A stretch of 5,533 nt of DNA from assembly GCA_003551325.1 (NCBI GenBank), contig PUMK01000275.1:1-5533 (forward strand). The letters are read 5' to 3'. Each line of letters opens with the position of its first letter. The first letter of the stretch is position 1. The stretch is from Candidatus Acetothermia bacterium. GTDB lineage: Bacteria; Bipolaricaulota; Bipolaricaulia; Bipolaricaulales; Bipolaricaulaceae. Shown here piece by piece: positions 1-5,198 of the stretch. The notes beneath the pieces were generated by a model that worked only from the letters and a program-made list of their open reading frames with translations, had not been told where the DNA came from and ran no database searches. A program made the translations under genes and the position numbers.

Positions 1-1
1 G

Positions 2-805
2 ATCGCCTTCGTAGCGCTGGGAGAGACGTTCTCGGAGCGCTCGGGAACCATCAACATCGGTGTGGAAGGTACAGCGCTGGCCGGGGCGCTGATTGGTGCC
101 ACGGTTTCCTACTTCAGCCAGAGTCCATGGCTGGGGTTGGCTGCGGCGGTGGGTGTGGGCATGCTGTTGGGCTTGATCCACGCGATCTGGTGTGTGTACT
201 TGCGGTCGGATCACGTGGTGGCCGGAGCGGCGATCAACCTGCTCGTCACTGGCTTGGCCTACTTTCTCACCCGGGTGGTGTGGGGATGGCGCGGGACGTC
301 GGCGTCTGCCCCGATCATCAACCCGTGGCTCTTGGTGTGGACGATGGTGGCGTTGGTGGTGATCGCCCAGGTCTTCTTGTTCCGTACGCCTTGGGGACTG
401 CGTTTGCGCGTTGTGGGTGAGCACCCCAAGGCAGCCGATACGGCGGGCATCAACGTGTACCGCACACGGGTGGGCTACTCGGTGCTCAATGGTGCGCTGT
501 GTGGCTTGGCTGGTGAGTTCCTGTTCAACAACCTGGGCCGGTTCAGCGTGGGTATGGTGGGAGGCCGTGGGTTCATCGGCATCGCGGCCATGGTGGTTGG
601 CAACTACCGTCCCATTCCTGCGTTTATGGCTGCGTACTTGTTTGGCTTTGTGGACGCGCTGCAGATGCGCTTGCAGGACATCATCCCCTCGCACTTCTCC
701 ATCATGCTGCCCTATGTGCTAACGATCATCGTACTGGCCGGCTTTCTGGGACGTGCTCACGTCCCGGCAGCTCTGGGCAAGCCCTACATCAAGGAAGAGG
801 GATGA
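2..805 (+). CDS. ABC transporter permease, nucleoside/simple-sugar type (NupQ/YufQ-like), 5' partial
   Basis: Inner-membrane permease subunit of an ABC importer of the BPD_transp_2 family, the type that works with BMP-family lipoproteins and usually carries nucleosides. The reading frame is open from the left edge, so the true start lies upstream; 267 codons are visible and roughly 40-50 residues are probably missing compared with NupQ (about 320). The visible N-terminus reads LGETFSERSGTINIGVEG, the family's hallmark. Several hydrophobic segments follow. The cytoplasmic coupling loop GEHPKAADTAGINVYRTR starts near visible residue 139, and the C-terminal part contains FGFVDALQMRLQ and the ending PAALGKPY, both typical of this subfamily. 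A GTG at 62 is an internal valine codon, not the start. The stop overlaps the mtnA start (ATGA), which implies translational coupling. The family is clear; the substrate (nucleoside rather than sugar) is inferred from subfamily resemblance and the neighbouring genes. Confidence 0.9.
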   Translation: MAFVALGETFSERSGTINIGVEGTALAGALIGATVSYFSQSPWLGLAAAVGVGMLLGLIHAIWCVYLRSDHVVAGAAINLLVTGLAYFLTRVVWGWRGTSASAPIINPWLLVWTMVALVVIAQVFLFRTPWGLRLRVVGEHPKAADTAGINVYRTRVGYSVLNGALCGLAGEFLFNNLGRFSVGMVGGRGFIGIAAMVVGNYRPIPAFMAAYLFGFVDALQMRLQDIIPSHFSIMLPYVLTIIVLAGFLGRAHVPAALGKPYIKEEG

Positions 806-1830
806 TCCAGCCGCTCCGCTGGTCGAACGGGGGTCTCGAGCTTCTTGACCAGACGCTGCTTCCCAAGCGGGAAGTATGGTTGTCGCTCTCCCGATGGGAG
901 GAAGTGGCCGACGCCATTCGTCGTCTGGCGGTCCGCGGGGCACCGGCGATCGGCATTGCTGCTGCGTACGCTCTTGTGCTTGCGGTTGGGGGAGACCGGG
1001 ACCGTGAGCAGGTGAACGACAGGTTTGCTGAGGCCTCGCGGGGGCTGTCGCAGGCGCGTCCTACGGCGGTGAACCTGTTCTGGGCGATCCGCAGGATGGA
1101 CGAGGTGTGGAACGCACAGGCCGGACAACCTCTCTCCGACGCTCAGTCCGCTCTCCTTGCCGAGGCAGTTCGCATCCACGATGAGGATGTGGAGGGGAAC
1201 CGCCTGATTGGTGCTCACGGTGCCGAGCTTCTTCGCTCTGGGTGTGCGGTGCTGACGATCTGCAATACGGGCGGCCTGGCCACCGGGGGGTACGGAACCG
1301 CTCTGGGTGTGGTACGGAGCGCTTGGGAGCATGGAAAGCTGAACTTAGCGTATCTGTGTGAGACACGGCCGCTACTGCAGGGCGCACGTCTCAACGCTTG
1401 GGAGCTCCTGAAGGACGGGATTCCCCATCGCCTGCTTGTCGATGGGGCAGCGGGGGCGCTCTTAGCCGCGGGCAAGGTCGATGCTGTTCTCGTCGGTGCC
1501 GATCGCATCGCAGCAAATGGGGACACGGCGAACAAGATCGGCACCTACACGTTGGCCTGTCTGGCCGACAGACATGGCGTGCCGTTCTATGTTGTGGCGC
1601 CTCTGTCTACGGCGGACAAGGACACGCCATCGGGTGACAGCATCCCGATCGAAGAGCGCGATGCGGACGAAGTGTTGGCTCCCGTGGGCTGTCGGGCTGC
1701 GCCGGAAGGTACCGATGTGTGGAATCCCGCGTTTGATGTGACCCCGGCGGAACTGATCGGGGGCATCGTCACCGAGCGGGGTGTGCTGCGCCCTCCTTAT
1801 GATACATCGATCGCTGAAGCCTTGGCGTAA
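802..1830 (+). CDS. mtnA: S-methyl-5-thioribose-1-phosphate isomerase (MtnA)
   Basis: Cytosolic aldose-ketose isomerase converting 5-methylthioribose-1-phosphate to 5-methylthioribulose-1-phosphate in methionine salvage; family members can also act on 5-deoxyribose-1-phosphate. The 342 residues match the usual length. Visible motifs are RGAPAIGIAAAYAL near residues 45-58, CNTGGLATGGYGTALGV at 154-170, ETRPLLQGARLNAWELLKDG near 187-206, GADRIAANGDTANKIGTY from 232, and a C-terminal WNPAFDVTP. The catalytic pair appears as C154 and D234; their spacing of 80 equals that of C160 and D240 in the Bacillus enzyme. The RGAPAIG and CNTGG motifs favour MtnA over eIF2B-alpha or ribose-1,5-bisphosphate isomerase relatives. 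The ATG lies 6 nt after an AAGGA Shine-Dalgarno-like sequence at 791-795 and overlaps the permease stop by 4 nt. Its 3' end overlaps the aldolase gene by 32 nt, so the genes are probably co-translated. Confidence 0.96.
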   Translation: MIQPLRWSNGGLELLDQTLLPKREVWLSLSRWEEVADAIRRLAVRGAPAIGIAAAYALVLAVGGDRDREQVNDRFAEASRGLSQARPTAVNLFWAIRRMDEVWNAQAGQPLSDAQSALLAEAVRIHDEDVEGNRLIGAHGAELLRSGCAVLTICNTGGLATGGYGTALGVVRSAWEHGKLNLAYLCETRPLLQGARLNAWELLKDGIPHRLLVDGAAGALLAAGKVDAVLVGADRIAANGDTANKIGTYTLACLADRHGVPFYVVAPLSTADKDTPSGDSIPIEERDADEVLAPVGCRAAPEGTDVWNPAFDVTPAELIGGIVTERGVLRPPYDTSIAEALA

Positions 1831-2362
1831 GCGGGTGTGTGCAGCTGCCCGGGCCATGGCCGACCTCGGTCTGGTGCACGCTTCATCGGGCAATGTGTCT
1901 GTCCGCGTTGGCGACTGTGTGCTGATCACCCCCAGTGGGGTCCCTTACCGGTGGCTGCGCGCCGAGCAGGTTGTCGCGATCGATGACGAAGGGAAGAGGC
2001 TGTCGGGCGTGGGCGTTCCGTCAAGTGAGTGGCGGATGCATGCGGCCATCTACCGTGCGCGTCCCGACGTGCGCGCGATTGTTCATACCCATTCGCTTTC
2101 CGCTACCCGTTGCGCTGTTCGAGGAGCGTTGTCGACGACCACGGATGAGGCGCGCATCGTGTTTGGCCCGTCGGTGGCTGTGAGCCGCCACGCGTTCCCG
2201 GGGAGCTGGGAACTCGCTGAGGCTGTCGCAGAGGCGGTTGGGCCGGAGGGCAAAGCGGCGCTTGTGGGACGCCATGGAGCGGTGACGGTGGGGGCGCACC
2301 TCACGGAGGCGCTGTTGCTTGCCGAGGCGCTCGAACAGGCCGCCGCAGCTTCCACCGAGTGA
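1799..2362 (+). CDS. class II aldolase/adducin family protein, L-fuculose-phosphate aldolase-like (possible MtnA-linked Ald2-type aldolase)
   Basis: Zinc-dependent aldolase-fold enzyme of 187 residues. Compared with E. coli FucA, the metal ligands and catalytic acid are present with identical spacing: E77 (in SSEWRMH), H96 and H98 (HTH) and H159 (GRHGA) correspond to E73, H92, H94 and H155. The phosphate-binding elements are also recognisable: ASSGN ending at N32, LITPSGVPY, and the Ser pair before E77. The protein is about 25 residues shorter than FucA at its C-terminus, so the tail that shapes sugar specificity in FucA is missing. Following mtnA, the likely substrate is methylthioribulose-1-P or 5-deoxyribulose-1-P, cleaved to DHAP plus an aldehyde. 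The alternative is MtnB-type dehydration; the FucA-like ITPSG and ligand spacing lean towards aldolase, but this is inference. ATG 1799 was chosen because it gives the family's normal N-terminal length; GTG 1781 in the same frame is a weaker option. No clear Shine-Dalgarno is seen, so translation probably depends on coupling to mtnA. Confidence 0.88.
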   Translation: MIHRSLKPWRKRVCAAARAMADLGLVHASSGNVSVRVGDCVLITPSGVPYRWLRAEQVVAIDDEGKRLSGVGVPSSEWRMHAAIYRARPDVRAIVHTHSLSATRCAVRGALSTTTDEARIVFGPSVAVSRHAFPGSWELAEAVAEAVGPEGKAALVGRHGAVTVGAHLTEALLLAEALEQAAAASTE

Positions 2363-2470
2363 GACGAGCGCCAGCGTGATCCGGGGTGCCATCCACCAGC
2401 GCTTCGCCCCCGGCTGGTAAGCCAGCAAGCCCGCGGAGGGCCAGCCGTACATTGCGGAAGGAGGGTCGGG
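2363..2470 (+). promoter_or_regulatory. ahcY leader with potential pseudoknot and competing hairpins
   Basis: The 108-nt gap between the aldolase gene and ahcY is the largest non-coding stretch here. Two pairings by eye form an H-type pseudoknot order: AGCGC 2367-2371 with GCGCT 2399-2403 (extendable by a G-U pair), and CCGGGG 2381-2386 with CCCCGG 2408-2413. Downstream are the hairpins GCTGG 2413-2417 / CCAGC 2422-2426 (loop TAAG) and GCCC 2429-2432 / GGGC 2438-2441. A mutually exclusive stem is ACCAGC 2395-2400 / GCTGGT 2413-2418. No promoter hexamers or U-tract terminator were recognised. It does not fit the SAH riboswitch consensus as I know it. In GC-rich DNA such pairings can arise by chance, so a regulatory role is a hypothesis. 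Confidence 0.35.
2458..2465 (+). promoter_or_regulatory. Shine-Dalgarno for ahcY
   Basis: AAGGAGGG is a near-perfect anti-16S match 5 nt before ATG 2471. It fixes this start in preference to the in-frame ATG 2489. It is the strongest ribosome binding site in the left half, fitting independent rather than coupled translation of ahcY. A second SD-like GGAGGG at 2435-2440 has no suitable start codon after it. Confidence 0.8.
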
Positions 2471-3655
2471 ATGGATGCGGACTTTGGGATGAAGAAGATC
2501 GCCTGGGCCCAGGCGCACATGCCGTTGCACCGAATGCTGCGCAAGAGACTCGAACGTGAGCAGCCGTTTGCCGGACATCGGATCGGGGTGGCGCTGCACC
2601 TGGAGGCGAAGACCGCAGTGCTCATCCTCACCCTGCACGCCGGTGGTGCGGAGCTCTTTGTTGTGGGCTCCAACCCGTGGTCAACGCAGGATGAGATCGT
2701 AGCAGCGCTTGCGCAACAGGAGGGGATCCACGTCCGCGCTCAGCGCGGTGAGTCGGAGCGGGAGCGCCTCCAACATGTAGAACGCCTGGTCGACTTCGCG
2801 CCCACCGTTGTGGTCGAGGACGGTGGTGACGTGGCGGTGGCTCTAGCTGAACGGGGATCGGAAGGGTCTTCCGCACTCGTTGGGATTTGTGAGGAGACCA
2901 CGACGGGCGTGGAGCGGCTTCACGCGCTGGCGCGTGACGGGCGGTTATGGGTACCTGCTGTGGCCGTCAACGATGCGCGGATGAAGCACCTGTTGGACAA
3001 CCGTTACGGCACCGGACAGTCCAGCTGGGAGGCGATCATGCGCGCGACGAACCTCCTGATCGCCGGCAAGACGGTACTCATCGTTGGCTATGGTTGGTGT
3101 GGAAGGGGGCTTGCCCTGCGGGCGGCCGGACTGGGAGCGCGGGTGCTGGTGGTTGACGCCGATCCCGTGAAGGCGGTAGAGGCAGCCCTTGAGGGCTACG
3201 AAGTGGTGATGCTTCCTGAAGGGATCGCTAAGGCGGACTTCGTCGTTACCGCAACCGGTCGGTCGGGTGTGCTGGATGCCGAGATGTTGAACCATGCCAA
3301 GGACGGTGTGCTGCTGGCCAATGCCGGGCACTTCGGCTACGAGATCGACCTTCCTGGCTTGGAGAAGGCCTCGGAGAGCGTGACGGAGGTGCGCCCCGAA
3401 GTGCATGCGTACACGATGCCTGACGGGAGGACGCTGTTCGCGATCGGCCGTGGTGAGCTTGTGAACTTGGCAGCAGGGGACGGGCATCCTGTGGAGATCA
3501 TGGATATCTCGTTTGCACTTCAGCTGTTGGCGGTCGGCCATGTGATCAGCCTCGCAGGGGAGCTTCCCCCAGGTGTGCACCCCTATCCTCCTGAGCTGGA
3601 TGCGGAGGTGGCACGTATGGTGTTGGCGAAGCTGGCTGGAGAACAGACCGGTTGA
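2471..3655 (+). CDS. ahcY: adenosylhomocysteinase (S-adenosyl-L-homocysteine hydrolase), Thermotoga/archaeal-type
   Basis: NAD-dependent cytosolic enzyme that reversibly splits SAH into homocysteine and adenosine (in some archaea the related enzyme prefers S-inosylhomocysteine), relieving methyltransferase inhibition. The 394 residues lack the insertion of the long eukaryotic/proteobacterial form. Motifs in order: substrate His H43 in LHLEAKT, a form typical of Thermotoga and archaea; EDGGD near 117-121; CEETTTGVERLHAL with E142; VNDARMKHLLDNRYGTGQS with K172, D176 and N177; Rossmann NAD loop GYGWCGRG at 206-213; ANAGHF with H287; and AAGDGHPVEIMD with H339. Key catalytic residues are therefore present. 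Oddities: GHFGY replaces the usual GHFDVE/GHFNVE pattern, RGE at 327-329 replaces the EGR of EGRLVNL, and the protein ends just after the helix ELDAEVARMVLAKL, without the usual LTxxQxxYL tail. Other frames past the stop do not encode that tail, so it is not a simple frameshift. Its place behind mtnA and the aldolase gene suggests a shared role in SAM by-product handling. Confidence 0.95.
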   Translation: MDADFGMKKIAWAQAHMPLHRMLRKRLEREQPFAGHRIGVALHLEAKTAVLILTLHAGGAELFVVGSNPWSTQDEIVAALAQQEGIHVRAQRGESERERLQHVERLVDFAPTVVVEDGGDVAVALAERGSEGSSALVGICEETTTGVERLHALARDGRLWVPAVAVNDARMKHLLDNRYGTGQSSWEAIMRATNLLIAGKTVLIVGYGWCGRGLALRAAGLGARVLVVDADPVKAVEAALEGYEVVMLPEGIAKADFVVTATGRSGVLDAEMLNHAKDGVLLANAGHFGYEIDLPGLEKASESVTEVRPEVHAYTMPDGRTLFAIGRGELVNLAAGDGHPVEIMDISFALQLLAVGHVISLAGELPPGVHPYPPELDAEVARMVLAKLAGEQTG

Positions 3656-3692
3656 TGGTGAGCGTGCTTGTGGCAGATGCTGGGGGGTCGTA

Positions 3693-3719
3693 CCATCCCC
3701 TCCGGGAGGGACTGAATGG
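3693..3719 (+). promoter_or_regulatory. recA ribosome binding site inside a possible hairpin
   Basis: The recA Shine-Dalgarno GGGAGGG (3704-3710) lies 5 nt before ATG 3716. It could pair with the sequence just upstream: CCCTC 3698-3702 with GAGGG 3706-3710 around a CGG loop. A second pairing, CCAT 3693-3696 with ATGG 3716-3719, would close over the start codon. If formed, the structure would hide both the SD and the ATG. The stem is short and the outer helix is separated by a bulge, so stability is uncertain. No LexA-type box was recognised in the roughly 60 nt between ahcY and recA. Confidence 0.35.
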
Positions 3720-4738
3720 GCAAACGAGAAGTGCTTGACGGCGTACTAAAACAGATCAGGAAGTCCTACGGTGATGGCTCCATCATGTGGTTGGGCCAGC
3801 AGACGGTCGACCCTGGTGTGAATGTGATCCCGACGGGGTCGCTGGCCCTGGACATTGCGCTCGGTGTGGGAGGTGTGCCGCGTGGCCGAATGGTGGAGGT
3901 GTTCGGACCGGAAGGCTCGGGCAAGACCACCGTGGCCCTGCACCTCATTGCTGAGGCCCAGCGTCTGGGAGGGACAGCGGCGTTCGTGGATGCAGAGCAT
4001 GCCCTGGATCCGAAGTACACCCGCGCTATTGGTGTCGACCTTGATCAGCTGCTCCTCTCGCAGCCCAACTCCGGCGAACAGGCACTGGAGATCACGGAGC
4101 AATTGGTGCGCTCCGGGGCTGTGGACATCGTGGTGGTTGACTCCGTGGCAGCCCTTGTTCCCGAGGCCGAATTGCAGGGGCAGATGGGTGATGCTCAGGT
4201 GGGCCTGCAGGCGCGTCTTATGTCGCAAGCGATGCGTAAGCTTGCCGCGGCCATCAACCAATCCAAGACGGTTGCCGTGTTCGTCAACCAGATTCGGTCC
4301 ACGATTCAGGCAGGACCGTGGGGGCCGGGGACCACAACCAGCGGTGGGCGCGCACTGAAGTTCTACGCGTCCACACGTCTGAACATCTGGCCGGAGGGAA
4401 AGATCGCCGAAGGCGATGAACGTGTGGGGATGCGTGTCCACGTTAGGGTGGTGAAGAACAAGGTCGCTCCGCCGTTCCGTGAGGCTTCGTTCGACGTGAT
4501 CTACGGCAAGGGCATTGTCTGGGAACGCGAGTTGGTAAACGTGGGTACGGACTTGGGGGTTGTGACCCGTGCTGGCTCATGGTACTCGTTCGGCGACACG
4601 CGATTGGGTCAAGGAGTTGCACAGGCCTCACAGTACCTAAGCGAGAACCCCGATATGGCCCAGGCGATCCATGACGAGATCCGGGAGAAGGCCGGGCTCG
4701 TCACCCCTGAAAGCCTCAACACGGATGAAGAGGGATGA
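3716..4738 (+). CDS. recA: recombinase RecA, with divergent DNA-binding loops
   Basis: ATP-dependent strand-exchange protein for homologous recombination and, where LexA exists, SOS coprotease; it forms filaments on single-stranded DNA in the cytoplasm. The 340 residues are slightly shorter than E. coli RecA (353), with a short acidic tail (NTDEEG). Core motifs are intact: Walker A GPEGSGKT at 64-71, VDAEHALDPKY with catalytic E94, Walker B IVVVDSVAAL, the conserved GLQARLMSQAMRKL helix, and VVKNKVAPPF with the lysine pair matching E. coli K248/K250. The loops differ from consensus. In L1, QGQMGDAQ (from Q154) replaces EGEMGDSH. In L2, GPWGPGTTTSGG (200-211) replaces the near-invariant MFGNPETTTGG, losing the Phe and Glu and gaining one Ser. 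With the rest intact, this looks like a functional but unusual RecA; no other recA copy can be checked here. It overlaps recX by 14 nt. Confidence 0.96.
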   Translation: MGKREVLDGVLKQIRKSYGDGSIMWLGQQTVDPGVNVIPTGSLALDIALGVGGVPRGRMVEVFGPEGSGKTTVALHLIAEAQRLGGTAAFVDAEHALDPKYTRAIGVDLDQLLLSQPNSGEQALEITEQLVRSGAVDIVVVDSVAALVPEAELQGQMGDAQVGLQARLMSQAMRKLAAAINQSKTVAVFVNQIRSTIQAGPWGPGTTTSGGRALKFYASTRLNIWPEGKIAEGDERVGMRVHVRVVKNKVAPPFREASFDVIYGKGIVWERELVNVGTDLGVVTRAGSWYSFGDTRLGQGVAQASQYLSENPDMAQAIHDEIREKAGLVTPESLNTDEEG

Positions 4739-5198
4739 AGAGCGGGCTTGGGATACGCTGACGCGTCTGGTGAAGCTGCGGCCGCGCACCGAAGCGGAGG
4801 TGATGACGCGTCTGTCCTCCAAGGGTTACCCGCCCGAAGTCGTGCAGGGCACGCTGCAACGGGGAAGGCAGGTCGGTCTCCTCGATGATCAGCTGTTCGC
4901 GCGCATGTACGCGGAGGATCGCCTCTGGACCCGTCCTTGCTCACGGCGTCTGGTGGTCGAGGAACTGCGGCGCCGGGGTATAGCCGAGGAACTGGCGTAC
5001 ACCGCTGCACAGAATGCCCTTCCCGATGTGGACGAAGCGGAACTAGCATCCCGTGCGCTGAGGAACCGCCTTCCGCTGTGGGCCGGTCTTGCTGAGGAGG
5101 TGGTAGGGCGGCGTGCGGCGGCGTTCCTCCTCAGGCGCGGCTTCTCTCCGGATACAGCACGACGGGTCATGGGGTGCCACGAGGAGCGCGAATGCTGA
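4725..5198 (+). CDS. recX: regulatory protein RecX
   Basis: Modulator that binds in the groove of RecA filaments and usually limits RecA activity. The 157-residue protein has the RecX build of three short three-helix repeats: AWDTLTRLVKLRPRTEAEVMTRL and KGYPPEVV in the first, the hallmark GLLDDQLFARMYAEDR (51-66) followed by RRLVVEELRRRGIAEEL in the second, and RRAAAFLLRRGFSPDTARRVM near the C-terminus. ATG 4725 gives MKRDEERAWDTL, which puts the first repeat where the family starts; the frame also extends upstream inside recA to 4671, but that part resembles no RecX. The start lies 14 nt before the recA stop, with only a weak Shine-Dalgarno, so coupled translation is likely. Immediate placement after recA is the classic arrangement and supports the assignment. 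The 3' end overlaps ispF by 7 nt. Confidence 0.9.
   Translation: MKRDEERAWDTLTRLVKLRPRTEAEVMTRLSSKGYPPEVVQGTLQRGRQVGLLDDQLFARMYAEDRLWTRPCSRRLVVEELRRRGIAEELAYTAAQNALPDVDEAELASRALRNRLPLWAGLAEEVVGRRAAAFLLRRGFSPDTARRVMGCHEEREC
5181..5186 (+). promoter_or_regulatory. Shine-Dalgarno for ispF
   Basis: GAGGAG lies inside the 3' end of recX, 5 nt before ATG 5192. It supports that start for the partial ispF gene and an overlapping, polycistronic arrangement. Confidence 0.65.

Noticed and set aside
784..1332. Minus-strand open frame of 182 codons opposite mtnA
   Set aside because: It is antisense to a strongly conserved gene and its translation, rich in Pro, Arg and Ser, resembles no family; a typical GC-rich shadow.
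1781..1798. GTG 1781 as the aldolase start
   Set aside because: It adds six residues (VCCALL) without family support and without a convincing ribosome binding site; ATG 1799 fits the family length better.
2412..2427. Hairpin after the aldolase gene as a rho-independent terminator
   Set aside because: The 5-bp stem is short and no run of T follows it, so termination cannot be supported.
2363..2470. Canonical SAH riboswitch upstream of ahcY
   Set aside because: GACGAGCGC at the 5' side and GCGCT later recall its pseudoknot strands, but the CCAGGCTCG-type core and the P1 closing strand are missing, so I could not support a known class.
2021..2673. Two long minus-strand open frames across the aldolase gene, the gap and the start of ahcY
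   Set aside because: Low-complexity Arg/Pro/Ser-rich translations overlapping two confident genes, with no recognisable domain.
3640..3656. Possible LexA/SOS box (GAACAGACCGGTTG) before recA
   Set aside because: The half-sites are imperfect and the spacing is 6 nt rather than the 4 nt of the Gram-positive type; it also lies within the end of ahcY.
3655..3738. Small 27-codon ORF starting in the TGATG overlap at the ahcY stop and running into recA
   Set aside because: It overlaps the recA start in another frame, has no recognisable features and no clear ribosome binding site; most likely chance.
3746..4441. Minus-strand open frame of 231 codons opposite recA
   Set aside because: Entirely antisense to recA; His/Arg-rich composition reflects the complement of recA codons.
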